Below, one piece after another: positions 43,317 to 51,358 of a DNA stretch of 64,000 bases (position 1 is its first letter; the number at the start of each line of letters is the position of its first letter). The notes beneath the pieces are model-generated. The model was not told the DNA's origin and did not search any database. It was given only the letters and a program-made list of their open reading frames with translations. This DNA comes from Propionicimonas sp. (GTDB lineage: Bacteria > Actinomycetota > Actinomycetes > Propionibacteriales > Propionibacteriaceae): assembly GCA_013791955.1 (NCBI GenBank), contig VMSW01000001.1, positions 1-64,000 of the forward strand, given 5' to 3'. Position numbers and translations under genes: made by a program.

Positions 43317-43676
43317 TCAGCAGCAGGTGAGGTGGAGCACCCGGGCGATCGCCTGAATCGCATCGGGCACCACCCGGTAGTAGACGGTCGTCCCTTGACG
43401 GTCTTTGGCGACCAACCCCGAGGCGAGCAGCGTGTGCAGGTGGTGGCTGACGGTGGGTTCGCTCAGGGCCAGCAGCGGCGCCAGCTCTCTGGTGGAAGCA
43501 CCTTGACCCAGCCGGTCGAGCAGTAGGCTCAGCAGCCGGATCCGGGCCGGATCGGCCAGAGCCTTGAGGCGGACGGCCAGCGCGGTGGCGTCCTCATCAG
43601 AGATGCCGGCCGGGTCTTCTAGCGATGGGCAGCAGATCGGGCGGGCATCCAGCAACATCGGCAGCGTCTTGGGCAC
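43317..43676 (-). CDS. arsR: ArsR family metalloid-responsive repressor with N- and C-terminal Cys pairs
   Basis: The winged-helix domain (STRELAPLLALSEPTVSHHLHTLLASGLV) is typical of ArsR. Two vicinal Cys pairs, PICCPS near the N-terminus and LTCC at the very C-terminus, are the likely arsenic or methylarsenic ligands. The start is uncertain: a perfect TTGACA at 43705-43710 with ACTATT at 43682-43687 (17-bp spacer) would put transcription near 43676, where a GTG gives a leaderless start; ATG 43658 is an alternative, and ATG 43703 would lie inside the promoter. The gene leads arsM and diverges from a TauE-like gene. Confidence 0.85.
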   Translation of the reverse strand: MPKTLPMLLDARPICCPSLEDPAGISDEDATALAVRLKALADPARIRLLSLLLDRLGQGASTRELAPLLALSEPTVSHHLHTLLASGLVAKDRQGTTVYYRVVPDAIQAIARVLHLTCC

Positions 43677-43698
43677 CGTCCAATAGTTGCACAGATTC

Positions 43699-43708
43699 GA
43701 CATATGTC
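43699..43708. promoter_or_regulatory. Candidate operator palindrome ahead of arsR-arsM
   Basis: GACATATGTC is a ten-base perfect palindrome extended to TTCGACATATGTCAAA, overlapping a perfect TTGACA on the reverse strand (43705-43710). ArsR-family operators often have ACA...TGT centres. It lies 49 bp from the other operator at 43758-43777, so the two transcripts may be controlled separately. Confidence 0.45.
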
Positions 43709-43757
43709 AAAGCATGGCGGGACCGGGGCCGGTTTCAGCCGTTCGGGAGTGCTACGG

Positions 43758-43777
43758 TTCAATCACTCTTGATTCAA
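43758..43777 (+). promoter_or_regulatory. ArsR operator, first of two copies (TauE-like gene)
   Basis: TTCAA-N6-TTGATTCAA, with a TTCAA direct repeat spaced 15 bp and the palindrome TCTTGA-T-TCAAGA, lies 29 bp upstream of the TauE-like start. The same arrangement recurs at 44605-44624 before the next arsR. This is the best evidence that both promoters share a repressor. Confidence 0.65.
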
Positions 43778-43806
43778 GAAACGCTGCATTGGTGGCGATT
43801 GGAGTG

Positions 43807-44580
43807 ATGGCTGTGGACGGCTGGGTGCTCTACCTGGTGTTGTCGGTGGTGCTGTTCGGGCTGTCGTTCCTCTCGGGGATGATGGGCCTGGGGGTGGCCT
43901 TTGTCGCCACGCCGGTGCTGGCGATGTTCGGCATGGACCTGAAGCACGAGATCATGCCGCTGGCGCTGTGGCTGAACGGGGTCACGGCAATCTCCAGCGC
44001 GGTCGCGTTCGCCCGCAAGAAGATGATCGACTGGCGTACCGCCATTCCGCTCCTGGTGGTCACCACGATTGCCGCCCCGGTTGGGGTGTGGCTGCTGCAG
44101 TTCACTTCGGTGGCCGTTCTTTGGTGGCTTTACGTGGCGGTCCTGCTGTTCTTGGCCTGGCGGATGGCCTTCCCGCCGAAGCAGGACGACTCAGTGCCCT
44201 CGGAGGTGACCGATGTCACCCGATTGAAGGCGGCCGGAGCTAGCTCGGGAATCGGCGTCTTTGCTGGCCTGCTGGGGGTGGGGCCAGGGTTCCTGATGAT
44301 GCCCACCCTGGTGCTCCTCGGTTTCGCCGCCCGCACCGCCGCAGCCACCAACAGCGTGGTGGTCACCCTGCCTTCGTTCTCGGCTTTCATCGCCCACCTG
44401 CCCGAGGCGCGCTTCGATTGGATTCTGTTTGGCCTCACCACCCTGGCTTCGATCGTCGGTGCCCAGTTGGGGGCAACCTTCATGGCCAAGCGGGTCAAGA
44501 GCCTGACCCTGACCCGAATCTTCGCGGTCGCCTTGTTGTTGCTGGCCGCTCAGCGGGTGTTCGCCCTAGTGGTGACTTGA
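43807..44580 (+). CDS. TauE/SafE family membrane transporter
   Basis: The 257-residue protein has about eight membrane helices and the twin-repeat pattern of TauE/SafE anion exporters (GLSFLSGMMGLGVAFVATPVL near the N-terminus and GIGVFAGLLGVGPGFLMMPTLVLLG in the second half). Family members move sulfite, sulfoacetate or other anions. Start at ATG 43807 (a GTG overlaps at 43804); a GGAG lies just ahead with short spacing. Upstream it carries the ArsR operator TTCAA-N6-TTGATTCAA. Its position in the arsenic locus suggests it moves an arsenic or sulfur anion, but the substrate is unknown. Confidence 0.82.
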   Translation: MAVDGWVLYLVLSVVLFGLSFLSGMMGLGVAFVATPVLAMFGMDLKHEIMPLALWLNGVTAISSAVAFARKKMIDWRTAIPLLVVTTIAAPVGVWLLQFTSVAVLWWLYVAVLLFLAWRMAFPPKQDDSVPSEVTDVTRLKAAGASSGIGVFAGLLGVGPGFLMMPTLVLLGFAARTAAATNSVVVTLPSFSAFIAHLPEARFDWILFGLTTLASIVGAQLGATFMAKRVKSLTLTRIFAVALLLLAAQRVFALVVT

Positions 44581-44604
44581 CAGCAGCCCCAGTTCGGAGC
44601 ACGC

Positions 44605-44624
44605 TTCAAATATGGTTGATTCAA
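44605..44624 (+). promoter_or_regulatory. ArsR operator, second copy (arsR-arsP)
   Basis: TTCAAATATGGTTGATTCAA has the same TTCAA-N6-TTGATTCAA form as the copy at 43758-43777, and spans the start codon of the small arsR at 44612. TTCAAATA is repeated directly 15 bp apart. Binding here would stop both transcription and translation initiation of the arsR-arsP operon. Confidence 0.65.
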
Positions 44625-44926
44625 ATACAACTGATACGGGCGCTGCCGCCGCACTGCTCGCTGCGGTGGCCGATCCGATCCGACTGCAGCTGCTTCGGGT
44701 GCTGGTCGGTCAGCCGCGTTGTGTTTGCGACCTCCAGCCTGAACCCGCGATTCCGGGCAACCTGCTCAGCTACCACCTCAAGGTGCTGCGGGAAGCTGGC
44801 CTGATCCAGGGCACTCGCCGCGGCCGCTGGATCGACTACTCCCTCACCGATGGTGCCCTGGAGCGGCTGCATGCCGCCCTGCCCGATCCGGCTTCGGTGG
44901 CCCGGCAGTTGACGGTGGTCCGATGA
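44612..44926 (+). CDS. arsR: ArsR/SmtB family repressor
   Basis: The 104-residue protein is a minimal ArsR: winged helix with LQLLRVLVGQPRCVCDLQPE, where CVC sits in the position of the As(III)-binding motif of E. coli ArsR (ELCVCDL), then NLLSYHLKVLREAGLI. It senses trivalent arsenic or antimony. The start is ATG 44612, inside the operator. Its stop overlaps the permease start by four bases, so repressor and permease are one unit. It is 31 bp after the TauE-like gene. Confidence 0.9.
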   Translation: MVDSNTTDTGAAAALLAAVADPIRLQLLRVLVGQPRCVCDLQPEPAIPGNLLSYHLKVLREAGLIQGTRRGRWIDYSLTDGALERLHAALPDPASVARQLTVVR

Positions 44927-45975
44927 CCACCACGACCGCCCCCTCTGCTCGTCGCCAGTCCGTCCGCCGTTGGGGTGGGTTGGCGCTGGCGGCCGCGGTT
45001 TGGTGGGCGCTCTACCTGGTCAACGAGCCGTTCTGGAACTGGCTGATCGGTGGCGCAATCGGCCTCGACCTGAACAGCCGCCTGGGCAGCGGGGTGCACT
45101 TCTTCTTCTTCGACACCGTGAAGATCGCACTGCTGCTGATCGGCATCATCTTCCTGGTCACGGTGTTGCGGTCCTTCATGACCGTGGAGCGCACCCGGGC
45201 ACTACTGGGCGGCAAGCGCGAAGGGGTCGGCAATGTGATGGCAGCCGGGCTCGGGGTCGTCACCCCGTTCTGCTCCTGCAGTGCGGTGCCGGCCTTCATC
45301 GGCTTCGTGGCATCAGGGGTTCCGCTCGGGGTGACCATGAGCTTCCTGATCGCCTCGCCGTTGGTGAATGAGGTGGCCATCGCGTTGCTGCTAGGGCTGT
45401 TCGGTCCTGGTCCCACCCTGATGTACGTGGGGGCTGGCCTGGTGATCGCGATCGTGGCCGGAATGGTGATCGGACGGCTGAAGCTGGAGCGCTGGGTCGA
45501 ACCGTTCGTGTTCGAAACCAAGCTGCGCGGCCAGGTAATCACCTCTACCGTCGGTCTGACTTGGGATGACCGGATTCAGATGGGCATCGACGAGGTCATC
45601 TCGATCCTGCGCGGTATTTGGCCCTACCTGCTGGTCGGGATCGGTCTGGGTGCGGCTATTCATGGTTGGGCCCCCGAGGACTTCTTCGCCACCTACGCCG
45701 GGGCGGACAACCCGTTTGCGGTGCTCATCGCCGTGTTGGTTGGAGTGCCGCTGTACTCCAACGCCGCCGGGGTGCTGCCGATAGTCGATGCCCTCTATGC
45801 CAAGGGCCTGCCGATGGGCACTCTGCTGGCTTTCATGATGGCCACCGTCGCGCTCAGCGTGCCCGAGATGATCCTGCTGCGCCGGGTGCTCAAGCCCAAG
45901 CTGATCGCGGTCTTCGTCTCGATCACTGCCCTGGGCATCGTCGCCGTCGGCTACCTATTCAACGCTGTTCTGTAA
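44923..45975 (+). CDS. arsP: ArsP-like permease, organoarsenical exporter candidate
   Basis: The 350-residue protein has eight to ten membrane helices in two repeats of the permease (DUF318) family. The motif PFCSCSAVPAFIGF near residues 113-126, with two Cys separated by one residue, matches the active region of ArsP exporters of methylarsenite and roxarsone; the second repeat has GVPLYSNAAGVLPI. An arsM in the neighbouring operon would make its methylated substrate. It is coupled to arsR upstream and followed by a small CxxC protein. Other permeases of this family move other substrates, so the exact substrate is inference. Confidence 0.87.
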   Translation: MTTTTAPSARRQSVRRWGGLALAAAVWWALYLVNEPFWNWLIGGAIGLDLNSRLGSGVHFFFFDTVKIALLLIGIIFLVTVLRSFMTVERTRALLGGKREGVGNVMAAGLGVVTPFCSCSAVPAFIGFVASGVPLGVTMSFLIASPLVNEVAIALLLGLFGPGPTLMYVGAGLVIAIVAGMVIGRLKLERWVEPFVFETKLRGQVITSTVGLTWDDRIQMGIDEVISILRGIWPYLLVGIGLGAAIHGWAPEDFFATYAGADNPFAVLIAVLVGVPLYSNAAGVLPIVDALYAKGLPMGTLLAFMMATVALSVPEMILLRRVLKPKLIAVFVSITALGIVAVGYLFNAVL

Positions 45976-46001
45976 CAACCAAAGAGAGAGAAACCACCGA
46001 A

Positions 46002-46244
46002 GTGAACATCAAGATCCTCGGCTCCGGCTGCAACAACTGCATCAACCTCGAAAAGGCCGCCAAGCAAGCCGCCGCTGAACTCGGTATCGAGGCCACTTTC
46101 GAGAAGGTCACCGACTACGCCGACATCGCCTCCTACGACATCATGCGCACCCCGGGCCTGGTAGTTGATGAGCAGGTGGTCCTGTCCGGACGCGTCCCGA
46201 CCGTTTCTCAGGTCAAGGAAATCCTGGCTCCGCTGGCGGGCTAG
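46002..46244 (+). CDS. Small thioredoxin-like CxxC redox protein
   Basis: The 80-residue protein starts at a GTG (46002) with AAAGAGAGAG upstream and has a CNNC active site at residues 10-13, then a thioredoxin-like fold with TPGLVVDEQVVLSGRVPT near residue 50, where cis-Pro follows TPG. This is the redox-active disulfide protein (thioredoxin_3) group that often travels with ArsP-type permeases. It may keep the permease or its arsenical substrate reduced. It is the last gene of the arsR-arsP unit, 26 bp after the permease. Confidence 0.88.
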   Translation: MNIKILGSGCNNCINLEKAAKQAAAELGIEATFEKVTDYADIASYDIMRTPGLVVDEQVVLSGRVPTVSQVKEILAPLAG

Positions 46245-46360
46245 AGCTGGCATAGCCGGCTCCACGGCTCGGTCCGGCTGCGAAGGGCTCGTCCCCGGCC
46301 CCTGTGCCTTTGTACCGTTCAGGACTAGCGTGGATAACACCTGCTCCCCAAGGAGGCGTG

Positions 46361-47476
46361 GTGTCCAACTTTTACAGTGATCTGCGCAAATTCCCCGACA
46401 CCGCGATGCGCCAGCGTTGCGCTCAGCGGTTGTTGAAGATGCGGTCCACCCTGGCCCCGTTGCGGGCCAAGCGGCGTGATGGCACCCTGATGCTGGCCAC
46501 CTGGAATATCCGCGATTTCGGCTCTGGACGGCTGAACCCGAGCCCGCGACTACCGGAGACCTTCTTCTATCTGGCCGAGATCGCGGCCTGCTTCGATCTG
46601 ATCGCGGTGCAGGAGGTGAACCGGAACCTGGCCGATTTCAACCGGCTAGTCGGCATTCTCGGCCCCAACTGGGACTACCTGCTCACCGACACCACCGAAG
46701 GCACCGGCGGTAACGGTGAGCGGATGGCCTTCCTCTATCGCACTGACAAGGTGCGCTTCCGCAAGATCGCCGGTGAGATCGTCCTGCCCAAGGGCCTGAC
46801 CGTGGTGCCGTCCAGTTCGGTGAAGCCGCCGATCACGGTTGACTCGGGCCAGCCGGAGCCGAAGCCGGACGAAGCTGTCGGCCAGCAGTTCGCCCGGACG
46901 CCTTTCCTGGTGGCGTTCCAGGCTGGCTGGTTCCGGTTCAACCTGTGCACCGTCCATCTCTATTACGGCACCGAGAGTGGGCCGGGGCTGCAGCGAAGGA
47001 TCGCCGAGATTCGCGCGCTGGTGCAGTTCTTTGCCTCCCGACAGGACAAGGAGAACCAGGGCAAGGCGAACCCGCAGCAGGGGGAGAACTACATCCTGCT
47101 TGGCGACTTCAACGTGGTCAGCCCGAAACACGAGACCATGGCGTCGCTGGTCGACAAAGGCTTCACTGTGCCCGAACAGATTGATGCAGAGCATTTGAGC
47201 ACACGCAACCACTTCTACGACCAGATCGCCGTCCGGGTGCGCGATCCGCGGTTCGCCACCGTCGATGGCGGGGTGGTCGACATCTACGAAGACGTGTTCA
47301 CCGATGAGGACGTGGACCTGTACTCCGATGTGGTGCCAGCCAGTGTCGACGGCAAGACCCCGTTGGCCCGCTTCCAGAAATGGCGCACCTGGCAGATGTC
47401 GGATCACAACCCACTGTGGGTGCAGATCAAGACCGACTTCTCCGACTCCTACTTGACGCAGGTGGGTGGCCCCTGA
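46361..47476 (+). CDS. Endonuclease/exonuclease/phosphatase family protein
   Basis: The 371-residue protein starts at GTG 46361 with AGGAGG five bases upstream. Metal and catalytic motifs of the EEP superfamily are present: LATWNIRDFGSG near residue 47, VQEVNR near 84, an LLGDFNV block near 246 and a closing SDHNPL near 347. Members cut DNA, RNA or phospholipids, or remove phosphate. No signal peptide is seen. It faces the LacI gene and is alone on its strand. The substrate is unknown. Confidence 0.82.
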   Translation: MSNFYSDLRKFPDTAMRQRCAQRLLKMRSTLAPLRAKRRDGTLMLATWNIRDFGSGRLNPSPRLPETFFYLAEIAACFDLIAVQEVNRNLADFNRLVGILGPNWDYLLTDTTEGTGGNGERMAFLYRTDKVRFRKIAGEIVLPKGLTVVPSSSVKPPITVDSGQPEPKPDEAVGQQFARTPFLVAFQAGWFRFNLCTVHLYYGTESGPGLQRRIAEIRALVQFFASRQDKENQGKANPQQGENYILLGDFNVVSPKHETMASLVDKGFTVPEQIDAEHLSTRNHFYDQIAVRVRDPRFATVDGGVVDIYEDVFTDEDVDLYSDVVPASVDGKTPLARFQKWRTWQMSDHNPLWVQIKTDFSDSYLTQVGGP

Positions 47477-47479
47477 TGC

Positions 47480-48562
47480 TCAGCCGCTGGCCTTAGCGGC
47501 AGCCTTCGAAGGCTTGGGACGGGCGACGCTGGCGCGCTCAGACAAGGTGGGCTGAATGATCTGCCGACGTCCACCTTGGCCGCCCTTGCGCACCAGGGCG
47601 GCGGCCGCCAAAGCTGCCTCCAGTCCGACGGTGTACATGGGTAGCCGAACAGAAGTCAGCGGCGGCGTGGTGGCCTGGGCGATCTCAATATCGTCGTAGC
47701 CGATCAGGGAGAAGTCCTGGGGCACCCGCAGCCCGCGCTCGGCCGCAGCGTGGAGCATGCCGGCCGCCACGTAGTCATCGGCGGCGAGCCAGGCGGTGGG
47801 CAATCGGCGCTTGGTGGAGCGATGATCCAAATACTCCCCGAATACCCGCTCTCCTGAGGCGATCGAGTATTCGCTGCGGACGACGTCCTCGGGATGAACC
47901 TTCAGCCCATGTTCAGCGCACCGGCGATAGAAAGCGGCCAGCCGAGTGCTCGCGTCCTGGTGGCCACTCGGCCCGGTGACATAGCCGATCCGCTGGTGGC
48001 CGTGGCTGGCGAAGGTGTCGACCGCCAGCGAGATGCCATGGGTTTCGTCGATGGCCACCACGCTGTGGGCAGGCGAGGTGGGGTCGTTGATCACTACCAG
48101 CGGGATGTCCTGCGACTGGAGTTCGGCGACGTGACCGCTGGATTCCCACTGATTCAGCAAGATCAGGGCCCCGAAAGAGCGGGCTCGAAACTCCGAGGCC
48201 AGCCGGGCGCCGGCATCGGCGGACTCAGTCCGCACGAACTGGATCGACAGGTGCAGCCGGGACTGGTGGGCCCCGTCGAGAGCACCTCTGGTGAGCGGGT
48301 AGAAGAAGGAGGCTTCGCTGTATTCGAACGAAGTTGGCGAGGTCAATACGCGGAGGGCGATCTCGCGCACCTCGCCGGTACGCAGTTGCTGAGCGCTGAC
48401 CCGAGGGACGTATTTCAGCGCCGAAGCCGCTTCCAGGACGCGGGCGCGAGTGCTTTCAGCGACGGAGCCGCCGTTGAGCGCCTGCGACGCCGTCGAGATC
48501 GAGACGTTCGCCAAGGAAGCGACGTCGGCGAGTCGAACTTGGGTGGTCTGTCTGCGGCTCAA
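47480..48562 (-). CDS. LacI family transcriptional regulator of the sugar ABC operon
   Basis: The 360-residue protein has an N-terminal LacI helix-turn-helix (VRLADVASLANVSISTASQAL, about residues 8-28), a hinge with Leu/Pro, and a periplasmic-binding-like ligand domain. The start is TTG 48562, with GGAGGA ahead of it. It diverges from the sugar ABC operon, and the intergenic space contains a perfect AAAACGTTTT palindrome and an AACGTT core, typical LacI-type operators. The sugar that acts as inducer cannot be told. Confidence 0.9.
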   Translation of the reverse strand: MSRRQTTQVRLADVASLANVSISTASQALNGGSVAESTRARVLEAASALKYVPRVSAQQLRTGEVREIALRVLTSPTSFEYSEASFFYPLTRGALDGAHQSRLHLSIQFVRTESADAGARLASEFRARSFGALILLNQWESSGHVAELQSQDIPLVVINDPTSPAHSVVAIDETHGISLAVDTFASHGHQRIGYVTGPSGHQDASTRLAAFYRRCAEHGLKVHPEDVVRSEYSIASGERVFGEYLDHRSTKRRLPTAWLAADDYVAAGMLHAAAERGLRVPQDFSLIGYDDIEIAQATTPPLTSVRLPMYTVGLEAALAAAALVRKGGQGGRRQIIQPTLSERASVARPKPSKAAAKASG

Positions 48563-48576
48563 AGCAGTCCTCCAAT

Positions 48577-48582
48577 AACGTT
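48577..48582. promoter_or_regulatory. Candidate LacI-type half-operator near the regulator start
   Basis: AATAACGTTCTT contains the CG-centred AACGTT core and lies 15 bp upstream of the LacI start codon, covering its ribosome-site region. With the copy at 48664-48673 it could form a two-site autoregulatory arrangement. Confidence 0.35.
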
Positions 48583-48663
48583 CTTGCTACTGTCGAGAGG
48601 GTAGTACATGGCTCTCGCTAGGGGGAGAGGGGAGGCTAGGGGGCCTGATCACGAAAAGGTCAC

Positions 48664-48673
48664 AAAACGTTTT
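48664..48673. promoter_or_regulatory. LacI-type operator AAAACGTTTT
   Basis: A ten-base perfect palindrome with the CG centre seen in most LacI/GalR operators, 78 bp upstream of the substrate-binding protein gene and 102 bp from the LacI start. It is the likely binding site that controls the sugar operon. Confidence 0.6.
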
Positions 48674-48750
48674 AGGTATTGAAGGTACCGCAGGGCCGTT
48701 CGTAACCTTGGGCCACCTGACCATGCAGGCATTCCAATGGAGGAAGTCAA

Positions 48751-49824
48751 GTGTTCACATCATTGAGTCGTTCGGCGAGCGCAGTCGCAGCCGTCCTTAC
48801 CGCAAGTGCCCTACTGGTCGCCGCCGCCGGTTGCAGCGCCACCAGTTCCCCTACCGCCGGCTCTGGCATCTCCGCGGCGTCCGGTACTGATCCGGTTGCG
48901 GGTCGACCCACTCCGGTGGCAAACCCAGACAAAAAGAAGGTGAAGATCGCAATCGTCGATTTCCCGTCCCAGGTGGCTGAAGTCTTCAAGGCCTCCGAGG
49001 CGGGGGCTTCGCGAGCCGGCCAGGTGCTGGCCGCCTACAACGTGCAGGTCGACTACCTGCCGGTGACCACCATCAGCGCCGACGGGGTGAACCAGGTGGT
49101 GCGAACCGCAATGAACGACGGCTATGACGCCATCGCCGTGACGCTCCTGGGTGCGGCCAACTGCGCCCCGATGAAGGAGGCCGTCGCGAAGGGCATCAAG
49201 GTGGCCGCGATCATGTCTTCGGCTGATTGCGTCGAAGGCACCGGCGCGCTGTTCTACCACGGCGAAGACAGCCTCGCTGCCTGGACCGCAATCGGTAAGC
49301 AGATGGCTGAGGCCACCGGCACTGAACCGTGCACCGCAGGTGTGGTCACTGGCTTCTTCAGCGCACCGCAGCACGAGGCCCGCCGTGAAGGTCTATTGGC
49401 CGGAATCGCTGGCTCACACCTGACCGCAGTCGGCAAAGGCGTGGAAGCTGGCGTTGACCCCGCCAAGTACCAAGCTGCAGCCCGCGACTACGTCACCGCG
49501 AATCCAGATCTGTGCGCGATTCTCATCACCACTGGTGACAATGGCGCGGCCGCTTCAACCCTGACTGCTGAGCAGGCCGCCAAGATCAAGGTGATCAGCT
49601 CCGACCTGACCTCCGGCACTCGCAAGCAGATTGAGGCCGGCAAGCAGTACGCAGCTGTTGAGCAGGACCCGTTCGGCTCGACCTACGACTCCTCGATCTG
49701 GCTGTACAACGCGGTGATCACCGGCAACGGTCCTGAGGGCGGCTTCAATCAGCCGGTCAAGAACCTGATCGTGACCAAGGCGAACCTCGAAGAGGCTCTC
49801 CGGATGCAGACCGAGGGCGCCTGA
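48751..49824 (+). CDS. Sugar ABC transporter substrate-binding lipoprotein
   Basis: The 357-residue protein starts at a GTG with GGAGGA ahead of it. A signal peptide ends in the lipobox VAAAGC near residue 28, so it is a lipoprotein anchored outside the membrane. The remaining protein is a periplasmic-binding fold of the ribose/galactose type (KIAIVDFPSQVAEVF, VVTGFFSAPQHEARREGLLAGI, and ITTGDNGAAASTL). It captures a sugar for the ATPase and permease encoded next. One base separates its stop from the ATPase start. The exact sugar is unknown. Confidence 0.92.
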   Translation: MFTSLSRSASAVAAVLTASALLVAAAGCSATSSPTAGSGISAASGTDPVAGRPTPVANPDKKKVKIAIVDFPSQVAEVFKASEAGASRAGQVLAAYNVQVDYLPVTTISADGVNQVVRTAMNDGYDAIAVTLLGAANCAPMKEAVAKGIKVAAIMSSADCVEGTGALFYHGEDSLAAWTAIGKQMAEATGTEPCTAGVVTGFFSAPQHEARREGLLAGIAGSHLTAVGKGVEAGVDPAKYQAAARDYVTANPDLCAILITTGDNGAAASTLTAEQAAKIKVISSDLTSGTRKQIEAGKQYAAVEQDPFGSTYDSSIWLYNAVITGNGPEGGFNQPVKNLIVTKANLEEALRMQTEGA

Positions 49825-49825
49825 G

Positions 49826-51358
49826 ATGTCGGAGGTCCACGCCGCCTTGGAAGTGCTAGATCTGCGCAAACGCTACGGCGGTGTCGTTGCTCTGGCGGGC
49901 GTGGACGTCCGGATCGAGGCTGGTCAAGTGACGGCGCTGTTGGGCGAAAACGGAGCTGGGAAGTCGACTTTGGTCGCTTGCTGCTCCGGTGCCCGCAGCG
50001 CCGACACCGGTGAGGTGCTGATCTTCGGTGAGCCGGTCAAGTTCGCCAGCCCCAACGATGCAACCAAGGCTGGGGTTGCCGTTGTTCACCAGGAACCTCA
50101 GATGCTGGAGCACCAGACGGTCGCGCAGAACCTCTTCATCGGGGATCTCGCTAGCCGAAAGAAGAAGTCAAGATCACGGGCCGAGATGGTGCGGGTCGCG
50201 ACAGAACAGCTAAGGCAATTGGGCCTGGACGGTGCGCTTGATCCTTCAGCTCAGCTCGGCGAACTCAGCGGGGCCCAACGGCAGCTGGTCGAGATCGCCC
50301 GGGCTTTGCGGGAGACGCCGCGGGTGTTGTTCCTGGACGAACCCAACGCCACCCTCGGCAACGAAGAGACCGAGCAGTTGTTTGCGGTCGTTCGTCGCCT
50401 TCGCGACGACGGCGTCGCGGTGATCCTGGTCAGTCACCGTCTCGCCGAGGTGTACCGGATCGCAGATCGAGTGGTGGTTATGCGCGACGGTCAGAAGGTG
50501 GCTGATGGCACCACCGCCGAGGTGCCACTAGCCAGGGCTGTCGAACTGATGGGAGGCCGACCCGGGCAACCAGACCTGACCGGGTCGGCCTCCTCGGCGG
50601 GGTTGGCTGACGGGTCGCCGGTCCTGGAACTGCGGGGTCTCAGCGGCAAGGGCTTCGCCAACGTCGATCTGGCTATTCGTCCGGGGGAAATCCTGGGCAT
50701 GGCCGGACTCGTTGGAGCCGGTCGCACCGAGATTGCTCTTGGGGTGGTCGGTGCAACGCCGACTAGCGGTGGCGAGGTGCTGGTTGGCGGTGAACGCCAG
50801 CGCTTCAGCTCGCCGGGGGATGCGTTGCGTCAGGGCGTGGTCTATGTGGCCGAGGATCGGAAGAACGCCCTCTTCTATGACAAGTCCGTCGGATTCAATA
50901 TCCGGGCGAGCCTGCTCGGGCGCACCCGCGCCGGGAGTCGACGACTGACCGAAGTGAAGGCCAAGGAGCTTTCGGCGAAGCTGTTCGCCCGGTTGGCGGT
51001 GAAGGCTCCCTCCCAGGACGTCCCAGCCCGAAGCCTTTCGGGGGGAAACCAGCAGAAACTGCTTTTCGCCAGGGCGGCATCAACTCAACCGAAGGTGTTG
51101 ATCCTCGATGAGCCGACTCACGGCGTCGACATCGGCTCCCGCAGCGAGACCCATGACTTCATCCGCCAGCTAGCTAGCGAGGGGGTCGCGGTCTGGGTGA
51201 TCTCCAGTGAACTGGACGAAATCCTGGCCGTTGCCACCCGAATCGTGGTGGTTCGTGACGGGTCGATTCAGACCGAGGTCGGTGCTGGCGAAGACCCAAC
51301 TCAGATTCTGGCCGCGGCACTCGGAGTGCCCGCCAATTACCAACAGGAGAATCGGTGA
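49826..51358 (+). CDS. Sugar ABC transporter ATPase, RbsA type with two ATPase halves
   Basis: The 510-residue protein has two ATPase domains. The first has Walker A GENGAGKST and signature LSGAQRQLVEIARAL; the second has a degenerate Walker A but a good signature, LSGGNQQKLLFARAAS. This tandem form is normal for ribose, xylose and related importers. It energises the permease that overlaps it by four bases (GTGA). The gene is the second of the operon that ends with the double-esterase gene. Confidence 0.93.
   Translation: MSEVHAALEVLDLRKRYGGVVALAGVDVRIEAGQVTALLGENGAGKSTLVACCSGARSADTGEVLIFGEPVKFASPNDATKAGVAVVHQEPQMLEHQTVAQNLFIGDLASRKKKSRSRAEMVRVATEQLRQLGLDGALDPSAQLGELSGAQRQLVEIARALRETPRVLFLDEPNATLGNEETEQLFAVVRRLRDDGVAVILVSHRLAEVYRIADRVVVMRDGQKVADGTTAEVPLARAVELMGGRPGQPDLTGSASSAGLADGSPVLELRGLSGKGFANVDLAIRPGEILGMAGLVGAGRTEIALGVVGATPTSGGEVLVGGERQRFSSPGDALRQGVVYVAEDRKNALFYDKSVGFNIRASLLGRTRAGSRRLTEVKAKELSAKLFARLAVKAPSQDVPARSLSGGNQQKLLFARAASTQPKVLILDEPTHGVDIGSRSETHDFIRQLASEGVAVWVISSELDEILAVATRIVVVRDGSIQTEVGAGEDPTQILAAALGVPANYQQENR

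Noticed and set aside
45618-46001. Longer start for the small CxxC protein
   Set aside because: The upstream frame runs inside the ArsP-like gene in another frame; the GTG at 46002 with a purine-rich ribosome site gives the normal 80-residue family length.
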